A DNA stretch of 64,000 nucleotides. Source: Hofstenia miamia (Eukaryota > Xenacoelomorpha > Acoela). The notes beneath the pieces are model-generated. The model had not been told where the DNA came from and did no database searches. It saw nothing but the letters and a program-made list of their open reading frames with translations. The stretch lies in assembly GCA_004352715.1 (NCBI GenBank), contig SCFE01000004.1:1149706-1213705 (forward strand). Reading direction: 5' to 3'. Made by a program: the position numbers and the translations under genes. Positions 35,881 through 48,461 of this stretch are shown here, piece after piece. How positions within the stretch are numbered: position 1 is the stretch's first letter; each line of letters begins with the position of its first letter.

Positions 35881-36220
35881 GACTGCGAATGCGCATGGGT
35901 TTCATGGTGTGCCGATATAATCTCTTTGTGACAAAGTAAACGAGTTTGTGGAAATATTTTCGTTATCACATTTGTAAGATTTTATTTATAATCGATTTAT
36001 TCAATACGCAAATAGTAAGTTTTATTATCTTAGAAATTGTATTTGATAATTTATCCAAAATTGAAAAAAATCAAGTTTTTCTTAATTTGATGTACATTTC
36101 TACTTGAAGTTGTTTCGAAATTAAACATGTTCTGATTCGAGTTCTACCAAATTTATGCATTATAATTTTCTAATTAGTACACTGCGAAATCTCGTCATAT
36201 ACGAGATATGTATTTTCCAG
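35881..36220 (+). promoter_or_regulatory. Putative elongase promoter, 5' UTR exon and UTR intron
   Basis: GCGAATGCGCATGGG at 35885-35899 resembles an NRF-1 site. A plausible donor GTAAGA starts at 35974. TATTTTCCAG at 36211-36220 is a strong acceptor 96 bases before the ATG. The UTR intron would be about 250 nt. This is inferred from splice signals only. Confidence 0.35.
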
Positions 36221-36316
36221 GATTAACGAATTTGGTGTTCCACACTAGACTGTATTTCTGCACCAGCAGAAAATATTTGGAACCTTTCACCATCAGAATT
36301 CTTCAAAATCCTAAAC

Positions 36317-39300
36317 ATGAATGAATTAGGTGTTGACATCGGCCATTTGTCAGTGTTTAATTTAGATGAGATGTCGACATTTAATTGGCTACAAGAAGAC
36401 TACAACTTGTTTTTCAAGAGAAGACATCTACTAGCTGAAGGATATCCATACTTGTCGCACAGTTGGCTGTATTCGTATCTCACATTCTATTGTTTAGTCT
36501 GCGCTGTCGGATATTTTGCAATTCGAAAATGCAATATGCAACTGCGAACGCCCATGCGAATCTACAATGCATGGCAGGTAGATATCAATAATTTTAGAAG
36601 TCTTTATAAACTATGGGACTGCAGTCCCACCATGAGGAACCAAAATGAAGTTTAGCTATTAGGTTAATATGTGCAACTTTAGTAAAAATGATGGAAAATC
36701 CAAAATTTTCTACCCAATTTTTACATTTCAGTTGCAAATGGATCCAAAAGTTTGGCAATTTTTGCAAAATATTTGCAAATTTTCCTAAAATGTACCAAAT
36801 CTTTCCAGTTTTCTTGAAATAATCTTAAACAATTTTAAGAATGTATCAAACATATTGGCCAATGTAATTTTATGCACTCCATCTAAAATCCACTAAACTT
36901 TGGTATTCGATAAATTATAAAAACTGTCAACTGCTTCCACAGTATACATAAATGTTAATTTAGACATATTGTTGTTCAAACATGTGTCTAAAGGGGGGAG
37001 GGCTTGTCTTCCTACTTTTCTCAAGAATATCGAAGGTCTCTACTTAAAAAGTACATTTTGCAGCTACCATATGAGAAATTTAAAAAATCCTCATTTTGTA
37101 AATGTAACCGAATCCTAGAAAAAAATATAGCTATGAGCTATATTAGTCCTCCCCTTGCCCCAGATGTTTGTAGCTGGCCACGTCACTGTTTTTGCGTTCC
37201 ATCAGTACCTAATTGCACCAATTTGTGCTCTTGTCAATTTATAACTAAAAAAATACATTAGTGTTCTGTACACCCTAGGCATTTGCTAAATGTCCTGTAC
37301 AGTCATCAAGATTCAATCCTGCTACACTTCAACAACAATCAATCACCATACAACCACCATGGCATGTGTTGTCTTTTGTCATAATTGTTGTGATTCATTG
37401 ATATTTCTGAAGATGTGTGTTAAGATGAACACGGAAAAGTATATCAAAATTCTAAATGAAAAACTCAATATGTTTTAAAAAGACTGAAAATTTTTCTATT
37501 TCAGAGTCAGAAAACTGGGGATCTAATCAAACAGGACTTCTGAAGTCCCTCTCCACTTGCAAATTTTTTCTGCAACATTAATTAAATTAACTAAATTACA
37601 TATTGCAAATGATGTTTAAAATGTATTCACAATATAATTGATTTTCATAAATGTTTAAATGTTAACGTTTTTCTACAAAATTTTTAAAAATTCTTTAAAT
37701 TTAAAACAAAATTTTGCATTAATTGTTACGTTTTTGTTATGCAAAACAATTACCCATTTAAATAAATAATCTTAATCTTATTTGAGATTCACCATCTCCT
37801 TCATTTTAGTGTTTTGTTTTAGAAGGTAGAAGTTTCGGTCCCAAGTCTGTAATAATACAACTTTATTCCTACTTTAATAATATTACTGATTTGCTAATAA
37901 TCCTAATATTCAAAATTCAGTAAAATTGTCTTTTTCTCTCCAAATTTCACAAAGCAATTATGGTGGCATAGTTAATAGAGTCCTGAGGAAATTGGCTCAT
38001 TACTGATTCCGATGCCGGACACACGAGACTGCTGGTGGTCAAGGATAACAAACACAACATGAGACAGGATAAGTCCGAGACCTAGACCAACTTTTCGATT
38101 TCAACTGAGACTGGGACCATTGTGATTCATTATTCGATTTTATTTTACACTTGCTAAACTAGAATATCTCTGCGCTATCTCCATTCAATATTCTGTTTGA
38201 TTAATAATACATAATATTAGCAAATTGAATTTTAGTATGGTACCAGAAATTGGTGTATCTACTTATTAATAAAAAATTTTATACATTAGACAAATTAGCG
38301 TATTTCTAGGTGAGTTCAGAGAAACTCAAACTCAATAGTTGAAAGCCCAAACTAGAGCATCATAAAGACCTTTAAAATTGAGAAAGAGAAATATATTAAG
38401 AATCAAAATTATATCTTATCATTAATGAAAAATATTATGCAAAAATCGAGTTTAAGATTTCCAATACCCCATCAGAAATTTCTAGATTTGTGCCTGACTG
38501 CTTGTCAAAAAATGTTTATAATTTTTCAGTTTCCTACACCAAAATTTGGTATATTAGAAACTAGGCTTCCATTTGGAAGAGTATATGATACTAGTGTAAA
38601 ACTTCAAAATTTAAATTTTATTTTTCCACACATTCTTCATAGCTTAAAATAGCATTACCTGCATTTAGGGTGACTTGTAACGCTGTTGTGTAATATTCAG
38701 TTCTCTTTATGTTGACTCATTTTATCGAGCCAAACTCGACGCGGTTCTGACCGGTCCATTCAATATTTGTTCAGATATCTATCATCTATTACATGTAAAA
38801 ATCCAACTGAGTCATTCCACTTTTCCATGCTTGAACCAGAAATTTAACACCCGTTAAAAGTGAAAAAGATGTAGTTTTTCAGTGGCGTTGAAGTGTATAC
38901 TTCAAACGGTCAATTTATATTGGCAATATTGAATTGAGAAATCTGAATTTTTTGGGAAAAGCTGTAATATTTTCCCTTACACTTTTTTTGAATAAATTAG
39001 CGTTTTTATAAAAGTATTTGAAAAATAGACGTGCTAAAATTCTTTCGTCCAATGTAAATAGCTGTCAAAATGTAAAGCATTTAGAAGTGCACTTCTTATT
39101 TACAAGGATAAGTTTACACACATTGATCAGCTTGCATGACTTTGTTTACAATTAAAATATGGACCACCTGTCATCTCATTGAAAGACCTGAATTATATTT
39201 TTAAACAAAATGATAAAAGGTTACTTACATGTATAATGGTTGTCCTAATTCAGATTTATAAATATTGGTAAAAAAATACACCCATGATTAAAAATCCAAA

Positions 39301-39461
39301 TTGTTTCTATTAAAAACTTATAAATTTAACGTAGGATGTTCCTAAAAAATCAAATTCCAACTAAAATTTTTCCCACGGAAATTATACTGTGTTGTACAAA
39401 AAAGTATATATACTGCTGAACGGTATTTTTCAAAATATTGTAAATATTAGATATATATATA

Positions 39462-39508
<47 letters not shown>

Positions 39509-42500
39509 ATACAGCGTTGGGTGCAGCACGTATCAAAATCAACGTATTACTGGAATTTATGTGGCCAAAACTATAAAAATATATGATATTAATGCATAAC
39601 ATATTTACTAGTATAAGCCTCTGTAAAGTTTTACATTTGAATATAAATTTAAAAGAATGAAAAGTAATAAGTAGCGATAAATATGTTTCTTTTTTCATAA
39701 ACTTCTCAGTAATACATAATTTATCATTTTTTAAGGTAACGCACTCAACACTATATATATATATATATTGAAGCCTGAAAAAACTCATATAGACGTGCAA
39801 TATAGACATGCACTTGCATATCTTTTCAAAACGAACCTATTTAAAAAAGCAGAGTAACTATACTTTTCACTAGCCCTTAGCGTCTTTACTCCCCACTTAA
39901 GAGATATGCTGTCATAATATGCCTTCCAGTAATCTTTCGACAACAATGCTCAGTTTGTCTTTCTGCCGAACCATCCAATGATCTATAAGCAACTAATGGT
40001 TGGATCTTCTATTCTTAGATTGCACCCTTTTTCCTCTAAGATCAAGCTATTCATCTCTAAGTAGCACGCGATTCTGGCTGAATTTACTAAAGTGTTTACA
40101 GCTTCTATGTATTAAACAGGCAAATTATTGGCTAGTCTCACTTAAATTTTTTGGGTCATTTTGTATCAGAAATGTTTTTCCACTACCATCTACTCTGGAC
40201 ACCTACTAGCAAAGCAATCTTAGAATGCTCCTGCTAGTCTCATCTGTCCAGAATTTTTTCTAACATTCCAATGCTGTTCTGTTCTATTTATCTGTCCTCT
40301 TATTCCGCCGGTCTGTGTGGATCCTGTACTACCACTTTTCAAATCCACACTTACAATTATGGAATACACCATTAGGTTCTCTGAAGATCTAAAGACTACG
40401 AGGATGGAGGGCATTTGCTCTTTAATGATTTGACATCAGCGCTTATTGCTGTGTTTGTTTTTGAACGCAAATTTTCTCTTAGGACGTTCCTATCTAAGAT
40501 TTGACAGTGCTTCCTACCATGTGAGCTAAGTCATCCAGGTTTAACCATGATCATATTTGCTTAACGTCTGCTTATTAAACTGCGCCTTTACCAACTGGGA
40601 TTTCTGCCCATATTATTGTTATTATTATTAATAATATTATTATTATTATTTTTACTATTTATTTATTACTACTTGCAATCTACCTTAAGAACATGACTCA
40701 ATATATAAAAAACAGAAAAATTTATCAATATGCAGATGATACCTGTCTTATAAATACTGATATAAATGCTTTTAATGCAACTAAAAATGTCCAATGTGAC
40801 ATCGAAAATTTAACAAAATATTTCTCAAATAATCAATTGAAAAAACACAATTCATAATATTCTCCCCTAAGACAAAAAGAAATCTAACAAAAAGCATAGA
40901 ACTTAAATTAAATCATGTACCAATAAAGCAAAGCGAATCTATTAACTATTTAGGTGTTGAAATAGACAATGATTTAAATTTCGAACAGTTCTTCATGGTT
41001 AAAATTAAAAAAGGACTTTTGGAGTTTGGTATCTTTATCATCTCAGAAATATTTTGAACACGTACCACAAACAATTAATAAATGCACACTTTCAATACTG
41101 CTCATTCCTTTTTACAAATATTAATTCAAAACATCGCATCCTTCTGTCTAAAACTTTCAATTGGTACCTTAAAATACTCAATTTTGCACAAAAACATGAC
41201 AATGCATCCGATTACCGATTAAAATACAAAATATTATCTTCTTATTACCAAATTCAAATGCATATGTTATGAATATTATTTAAATTCAAATTTGGTCAGG
41301 CCGCAATTTCATTTTTAAAACAGTATATTAAATAAATGAATGTTCTCAAACTAAATTATGGATTAACTTAAATAGAGAAATTAAATATGAAAAAATTTAC
41401 AAGAAAATCAGAAAGAAATTGCGAACATTCACTTTAATAGACACTACTTAGTGACAATAATACACTATATTCATTTGAAAATTTTGTAAAAAATGCAAAT
41501 ACACACGTGCGCGGACACACACAAATTTTAATATTATATATATATATATATATTATATTTGTAAATAGCTTTTTGTAGTTTATAGTTTTTTGTACTAGTT
41601 TCTTGTAGCAATAAATTGCTTTTGAATCTTTTTATTAATATTATTATTATTATTATTATTATTTAATTATTATTTGTGTCACATTTCATAAGCTCCTTCT
41701 CATAACAACACCCTGTCCCCAATTTAGCAATGTAAGTATTGACACAACTAATGAAGCTATTCATATTATCATATTGCCAAAAGTGGTTTCTGGATGCAAA
41801 CATCCTATTTCATCACGTAGAGAAAACATCCGTATTTACATATGCACTTAATAAAATTCTTTGGCAACTTACCGTAGAATACATTAGCGCAGAGTGAGGT
41901 AGACTTTTCAGAAACGCTCTTTACTTGCAGCAGACAAATTAATTCGTTGGAAGCAGTGGCGTACGCAAGGGAGGGCATGGTGGAAGGACCCCCATTCAGA
42001 TTTTCAAAAGTGATTTTGACTGGCNGATTACCGATTAAAATACAAAATATTATCTTCTTATTACCAAATTCAAATGCATATGTTATGAATATTATTTAAA
42101 TTCAAATTTGGTCAGGCCGCAATTTCATTTTTAAAACAGTATATTAAATAAATGAATGTTCTCAAACTAAATTATGGATTAACTTAAATAGAGAAATTAA
42201 ATATGAAAAAATTTACAAGAAAATCAGAAAGAAATTGCGAACATTCACTTTAATAGACACTACTTAGTGACAATAATACACTATATTCATTTGAAAATTT
42301 TGTAAAAAATGCAAATACACACGTGCGCGGACACACACAAATTTTAATATTATATATATATATATATATTATATTTGTAAATAGCTTTTTGTAGTTTATA
42401 GTTTTTTGTACTAGTTTCTTGTAGCAATAAATTGCTTTTGAATCTTTTTATTAATATTATTATTATTATTATTATTATTTAATTATTATTTGTGTCACAT

Positions 42501-45108
42501 TTCATAAGCTCCTTCTCATAACAACACCCTGTCCCCAATTTAGCAATGTAAGTATTGACACAACTAATGAAGCTATTCATATTATCATATTGCCAAAAGT
42601 GGTTTCTGGATGCAAACATCCTATTTCATCACGTAGAGAAAACATCCGTATTTACATATGCACTTAATAAAATTCTTTGGCAACTTACCGTAGAATACAT
42701 TAGCGCAGAGTGAGGTAGACTTTTCAGAAACGCTCTTTACTTGCAGCAGACAAATTAATTCGTTGGAAGCAGTGGCGTACGCAAGGGAGGGCATGGTGGA
42801 AGGACCCCCATTCAGATTTTCAAAAGTGATTTTGACTGGCTAAATCAACAAAATTTTAGTAAAAAAGTTTAAAATCTAAGATTGTGAAATGCATTTTTAG
42901 GGTCTCTTTTCTCAATATTTCCAAAAGTTTTGGTCATGACTAAGACTCCCCGTCAGAAAATCCTGTACGCGCATGGTTAGAAGTTTTACATCACTCAGCA
43001 ATGCAAGGCTGATTAAGTCTAGAAAAAATGTTTTTAATCATTTGCAGGGCATAAATTTTCAACAAGATAATTGTGCCTTTTTCATGTATTTCAAATATCA
43101 ATTATAACATGATTCCCAAAACCGGTCTGCTTTGTCGAAAATCGAGGCCCAAACACAGCCCTTTCCAATTTCGAATTCTATTAAATTCCAACAATTCCAA
43201 CCACTTAAACCAATATTTAATAATTTCAAAAAATTCCCAAATTTGGCATTTTATGAAGTTAAAATAAAAATATCAAAATACTGAATATTTTAAATTAATT
43301 GTATTGATATGAAGAATATTTGTGCACAGGCTAGTTTAATATCATAAACTATTGAAGAGTTAAATAGGAGGGAGAGTTTCCTTCTCAAGTCTTGAATCTT
43401 AAAAGTCCTATACTGAACAGAATAAATTAATTTTTCAAAATAAACAAAATGTCATTAACAGTTATTTGAATGATGCAGACGATGTCAAAACAAAGAACAT
43501 GACTAGACTTTATTAAGGTAAGAACAAATTAAGCAAACTGCTGATTTAATGCAAAAACAATCAAATGCCTGAACCGTAATAAGTTTGCGACATTAAATGA
43601 GGAACATCATCTATCATTGATAATGTATATTATATACATATTATATTTAGATACTTTTCAATGGCTATATGGTTTCCATCGCTGTACTATGTATGGGAAA
43701 TCGATTGTTGATGGGAGCAGTTCACTGTTCATTTTCATTGGGAACCAAAGATTTAATACACGCAGCGGACATTGACAGCAAATCCAGATTCACAATTTCA
43801 CTTCCACTGCATCCACATTCCGTTTTCCGATTGGAAGCGTTCGTCTGCTATCTCTTTTTCTTTTCGAAGCTGCTAGACATGCTGGACACAATCTGGATCA
43901 TCTTAAGAGGACGGGTCCACCAGTTTTCTTTCTTGCATGTATATCATCACACTGCTGTAATTGTAATGTATTGGGCAATGGCACACTATTTCCCTGGAGG
44001 TAAACTACTATTAATGAAATTCATTAAGTTGTAAGCAATAGTTAATGAGTAAAAAATCACAAATCATGCCAAAGTAGATAACACGTCATTTGGAGAAGCA
44101 AAGCTGCAAGCCTGTAAATACATTAAACTCATAGAAAATGTTGAGAAATTTCTTGCTTTCATCATAAAGATTTCATTATCTATTTTCAATATACTCAATA
44201 GATGCCGCTGCAAGACTTTCTGTTAATATATCAATGCACGTTGCTATCGTCTTTGTTTTCTTCAATAGAATATGATCCTTGCGAACATGCTTTATTCCAT
44301 TCATTTACAAACTTAATTTAACCTAGTCACTAATGTTGGATATTTTCCTAAGTGCTTTTTGGTAAATAAATTCTTTTCAGAATTTGCGCATTCTAAGAGG
44401 TACATGAACCGCGAATGTAGTGATAAGTTTTCAGAATTTTTAGACTACGTGTATAAGCAGCATCTAAAACTCTTATACAAAAAGTTTAGGTTCACAGGTT
44501 CGGTATATATATATATATATATTGCAATATATATATATAATATATATANNNNNNNNNNNNNNNNNNNNNNNNNNNNNNNNNNNNNNNNNNNNNNNNNNNN
44601 NNNNNNNNNNNNNNNNNNNNNNNNNNNNNNNNNNNNNNNNNNNNNNNNNNNNNNNNNNNNNNNNNNNNNNNNNNNNNNNNNNNNNNNNNNNNNNNNNNNN
44701 NNNNNNNNNNNNNNNNNNNNNNNNNNNNNNNNNNNNNNNNNNNNNNNNNNNNNNNNNNNNNNNATATATATATATATATGGATTTAATTTTTAGGTGTAT
44801 CTGTTTGGAATGTCATTTGTAATGGTACCATTCATGTCATTATGTACACATATTACTTTTTGTCTTCATTCCCTTCAATGGCAAAAAAGCTATGGTGGAA
44901 ACGATATCTCACTCTAATGCAAATGATTCAGTTGATTATCTTGGTGTCGATAGGATCCATGGGATTGTTTTATCACTGGAAGTATGGCAATGTTAATCAC
45001 TCTTTTATTTATGGCGTCACTATGAATTCATTCGGCTTCTCCCTGCTGCTACTCTTCGCCAACTATTATAGGAAATCCTATAGTAGTGCCAAAATAAAAG
45101 CTAGTTAA
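36317..45108 (+). CDS. ELO family very-long-chain fatty acid elongase (3 coding exons)
   Basis: Coding exons are 36317-36577, 43651-43999 and 44795-45108, joined in phases 0 and 1 to give 307 residues. The enzyme is the ER-membrane condensing 3-ketoacyl-CoA synthase, which uses malonyl-CoA to extend acyl-CoA by two carbons. Family boxes are all present. KLLDMLDT (160-167) is the KxxExxDT box with D for E. HVYHH (183-187) is the catalytic HxxHH. NGTIHVIMYTYY (213-224) and TLMQMIQ (243-249) complete the set. About seven hydrophobic segments are spread along the protein. The last five residues, KIKAS, form a KxKxx ER-retrieval signal. An upstream CCAG acceptor supports a 5' UTR intron. Intron 1 (about 7.1 kb) holds LINE and MITE insertions, and intron 2 (795 nt) includes a gap. 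The subfamily (ELOVL number) cannot be assigned safely. Confidence 0.93.
36578..40600. other. First part of elongase intron 1, no gene seen
   Basis: Contains (TA)n tracts at about 39449-39503 and 39754-39771 and a weak tRNA-like segment near 37970-38035. Short frames are unsupported. Confidence 0.5.
37966..38060 (+). repeat. Weak tRNA-derived SINE candidate
   Basis: GGTGGCATAGTTAATAGAG resembles a pol III A box. TGATTCCGATGCC, about 40 bases on, resembles a B box. No cloverleaf and no second copy were found. Confidence 0.18.
40690..41665 (+). mobile_element. LINE family D 3' fragment with (ATT)n tail
   Basis: Broken frames encode RT pieces: KNRKIYQYADDTCLI near 40712, SINYLGVEID near 40955, then thumb-like sequence (NTYHKQLINAHFQYCSFLFT, 41054-41270). 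AATAAA lies near 41610, and the 3' end is an (ATT)n tract at 41637-41662. It sits in the sense direction in elongase intron 1, with another (ATT)n tract at its 5' flank (40614-40652). Frameshifts and stops show that it is dead. Confidence 0.8.
41954..42024 (+). mobile_element. Left end of hAT MITE, truncated by single-N join
   Basis: Identical to the first 71 bases of the MITE at 42770 and ends at the N at 42025. It is the same locus represented twice. Confidence 0.75.
42026..42840. repeat. False or allelic duplication after single N
   Basis: 815 bases identical by eye to 41210-42024, including the LINE tail and the left end of the MITE. It inflates the length of elongase intron 1. Confidence 0.88.
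42770..42975 (+). mobile_element. Non-autonomous hAT MITE (206 bp)
   Basis: Left end CAGTGGCGTACGCAAGG; right end CCTGTACGCGCATG, an imperfect inverted match. It is flanked by GTTGGAAG (42762-42769) and GTTAGAAG (42976-42983), an 8-bp target duplication with one change. It shares its length class and sequence with 54193-54415. It inserted downstream of the LINE in elongase intron 1. Confidence 0.8.
42984..43650. other. Rest of elongase intron 1
   Basis: Unique AT-rich sequence ending in TATATTTAG, the acceptor of coding exon 2. Confidence 0.6.
44549..44763. other. Assembly gap (215 N) in (TA)n of elongase intron 2
   Basis: Both edges are (TA)n, so the missing sequence is probably microsatellite. 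It does not affect coding exons. Confidence 1.
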
Positions 45109-45215
45109 ATATCTGTTAGAACAGTCACAAAGTCTATTGTGGAATTTGATTTGTAATGTTGATAAACTTGTCGTTGAGTCCACGATTATGCATTGCTCTA
45201 AGATCATCTAATTTG

Positions 45216-45221
45216 AATAAA
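45216..45221 (+). terminator. Polyadenylation signal of the elongase
   Basis: AATAAA 108 bases past the stop codon. Confidence 0.7.
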
Positions 45222-45339
45222 TACAAACTACATTATTACAAATTAATAGTAATAAAAGATTAATACACAATGCAGTTGCTAGGTTTCGCGGAAAGGGAAA
45301 ACCATATATTTATGTACCAGTGAATTGATCACTTAAAAA

Positions 45340-46320
45340 TTTTCGCTTATCGTCGCTTTCGCTTTTTCAGCTTGCACTTATCACCGCTTACGCTTTTATG
45401 CGTTCGCTTATAGAGTTTATGAATTTTAAGTTTATTATCTTTACTTTCCTTTAAAATAGAATAGAATAGAAGCGAATATCTACTTACAGTGCGAAAAAAG
45501 TCAATAAAAATACTAATTTAAAATAGGGTTAGAAAATAATATTATCACAATATACATAAATTAAGCAGATGTTTACATCAGAAATAAAATCGGGTCGGTT
45601 CCGAAAATGTTCTGTACGGATCGAGTTACAAATTTTATGTTCAAGCCGAAATGACATTTTTAGATCCTACTTTCAGACATTTTATTACTTTCTCTGTTGA
45701 CACATCAGAGGAAGAAAAATTTAAAGATTCCCTTACTTTTAGATATTGATAAGTGCGTTTATACATCACATGCAGGAAGCTGTGAAACCTCTGCTAACAA
45801 ACGTCTTTATTAGGAATCTGGATAGAATGTTGATGGTGACTTATTTCTAGATCGATTCTGGAAATTTTGATTTACTTCTAAGTTTACGATAATCAAAAAA
45901 ATATAAGCTATTTTAATTATGCTTATGCAAAAAGGCGGTTATTTTTGAAAATAGTAATATTTTTGTTATAATTATGTTGTTTTAACTGTTTGAAATTAGT
46001 CACAGTTTAAAAAAATTTACTAGCAACCCCACCAATCAATCTTATCTGCAAAATACTAGTTTCGATTAATTTTAAAAATACTGATTAATTCCGCGATTAT
46101 TGGGATAAAATTTCTTTAAAACTACAATATAAAATGCGGAAATGGAACTTTTCCTGCGGTTTATGAAAATCTCTATAGTTTTGTGAAATTTGTAGCAGAC
46201 CTAAGTGCATTCATCGTAATAAATTTTGGTATTAACTCAATTGTTCACTAAGTGGCCTTTTCAATCCTCGCTTATAGCCGCTTGCGCTTTATCATTTTTT
46301 GCACCGCTTATGCAACTTAC
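45340..46320. repeat. Region edged by CGCTTAT/GCTTTCGCTT clusters
   Basis: Clusters of CGCTT-type words occur at 45345-45415 (TCGCTTATCGTCGCTTTCGC) and 46262-46312 (CGCTTATAGCCGCTTGCGC), in the same orientation, around about 850 bp of unremarkable AT-rich DNA. This may be a non-autonomous element of the same style as the one at 29620, but no terminal inverted repeat was found. Confidence 0.3.
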
Positions 46321-46689
46321 TATTGCGCTGGTTAGTACACTGGTATGTACCTATGTTCCATTCTCTAATCTATACACAACTGAGACAACTGTAGCTTTTT
46401 ATCACAATAAAAATCGTAGTTAGTATTGTATGTCTATCTGTATTTTATTTGGAAAGAAACAGTAGATGTATTGTGAAATATATTTAGAAACACAAATGTT
46501 TGAATATTGCTAATGATCTTTTCTAGATAGATTCAATCTATAATGAAAGTCAATCAAAATTTATATTAAAATTGAAAATTTTTATCCTAGGAACAATGAC
46601 TACTAGGGAGAGTGGAATGACATCAAAGGCAAGCTTAGACATAAGGGATATTGACTCAAATGAACATAAAATATTTTCTATTATATAGA

Positions 46690-46807
46690 ATTATATACAT
46701 ATATATATATATATATATATTAAATATATATATATTATATATATATTATATATATAATTATATATATATTATATATATAATAATTCTATTATATATATAC
46801 ATATATA
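46690..46807. repeat. (TA)n-rich palindromic tract
   Basis: Interrupted (TA)n flanked by inverted ATTATATAGAATTATATACA-like and TAATTCTATTATATA sequence. Confidence 0.85.
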
Positions 46808-47077
46808 TTGGTGATTTGTAACATACTAATGTGAAATTGCGAATACAAAACACCAGAAATGTGAATTTTGTATGTTACAAAGCACCATTTTCAGGTACGG
46901 TACTTCAGGTATATTTTTTTTCAAAAAAAGTTAATGATCCTCTTAATGGTATCTAAATATGAGGTTTTAATACATTTTGAAATTTTTTTTTTCAAAAATT
47001 CCCAAATGGAGATTTTTCATTGATTTCACATATACTGGTGATTTGTAAAATTTCCCATATATTGGTGTTTTGTAACA
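46808..47077. repeat. Cluster of TTGGTGATTTGTAACA motifs
   Basis: Five occurrences: plus strand at 46808-46823, 47035-47050 and 47062-47077; minus strand at 46844-46856 and 46873-46887. The first and the 46873 copy form a hairpin stem. Confidence 0.8.
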
Positions 47078-47271
47078 GAAAAAAATTTTTAACTAAATTT
47101 TTTTTCGAATTCTTTTCAAATTATAATTATTCAAGTTCGTAAAAGTTAAAACTAAACGAACTTGTCAATAGCTTAACAATAGGTTTTTTTTTCGAACTGA
47201 AAATCAAGCGTAAAATATGGAACAATAAGCAATTAAATATGTGGTTTGCATGGCTGGCTTCACTTTAGAGT

Positions 47272-48271
47272 NNNNNNNNNNNNNNNNNNNNNNNNNNNNN
47301 NNNNNNNNNNNNNNNNNNNNNNNNNNNNNNNNNNNNNNNNNNNNNNNNNNNNNNNNNNNNNNNNNNNNNNNNNNNNNNNNNNNNNNNNNNNNNNNNNNNN
47401 NNNNNNNNNNNNNNNNNNNNNNNNNNNNNNNNNNNNNNNNNNNNNNNNNNNNNNNNNNNNNNNNNNNNNNNNNNNNNNNNNNNNNNNNNNNNNNNNNNNN
47501 NNNNNNNNNNNNNNNNNNNNNNNNNNNNNNNNNNNNNNNNNNNNNNNNNNNNNNNNNNNNNNNNNNNNNNNNNNNNNNNNNNNNNNNNNNNNNNNNNNNN
47601 NNNNNNNNNNNNNNNNNNNNNNNNNNNNNNNNNNNNNNNNNNNNNNNNNNNNNNNNNNNNNNNNNNNNNNNNNNNNNNNNNNNNNNNNNNNNNNNNNNNN
47701 NNNNNNNNNNNNNNNNNNNNNNNNNNNNNNNNNNNNNNNNNNNNNNNNNNNNNNNNNNNNNNNNNNNNNNNNNNNNNNNNNNNNNNNNNNNNNNNNNNNN
47801 NNNNNNNNNNNNNNNNNNNNNNNNNNNNNNNNNNNNNNNNNNNNNNNNNNNNNNNNNNNNNNNNNNNNNNNNNNNNNNNNNNNNNNNNNNNNNNNNNNNN
47901 NNNNNNNNNNNNNNNNNNNNNNNNNNNNNNNNNNNNNNNNNNNNNNNNNNNNNNNNNNNNNNNNNNNNNNNNNNNNNNNNNNNNNNNNNNNNNNNNNNNN
48001 NNNNNNNNNNNNNNNNNNNNNNNNNNNNNNNNNNNNNNNNNNNNNNNNNNNNNNNNNNNNNNNNNNNNNNNNNNNNNNNNNNNNNNNNNNNNNNNNNNNN
48101 NNNNNNNNNNNNNNNNNNNNNNNNNNNNNNNNNNNNNNNNNNNNNNNNNNNNNNNNNNNNNNNNNNNNNNNNNNNNNNNNNNNNNNNNNNNNNNNNNNNN
48201 NNNNNNNNNNNNNNNNNNNNNNNNNNNNNNNNNNNNNNNNNNNNNNNNNNNNNNNNNNNNNNNNNNNNNNN
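47272..48271. other. Assembly gap (1000 N)
   Basis: Exactly 1000 N, a likely placeholder of unknown true size. Confidence 1.
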
Positions 48272-48461
48272 CCCTACACTTATCCCTAACTTAGCTGTAA
48301 TACAACAATCAAGCACAATACCCATTATTTACTCCTCCGCTAATAGCACTCTGATTGTTGCACACAGAAACCGTTTAGCTTTGCATAATGTATTAAATCA
48401 AACCGCGATAATAAAGAGAAAATATAACGAGGTTAATGTTCATCATATTCACAGCTCGTAG
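48272..48461 (+). other. Open frame running out of gap, unrecognised
   Basis: An open frame of 62 codons from the gap edge to a stop (TLIPNLAVIQQSSTIPIIYS, then RLALHNVLNQ) lies in locally GC-richer sequence. It could be the end of an exon or transposon ORF hidden in the gap. No family is recognised. Confidence 0.2.

Noticed and set aside
44359-44794. A frame of 142 codons between elongase exons 2 and 3
   Set aside because: It lies in intron 2, consists largely of (TA)n and N, and the flanking exons join in phase without it.
47204-48461. Long frames crossing 47272-48271
   Set aside because: Made of N; only the 62 codons after the gap are real sequence and these are unrecognised.
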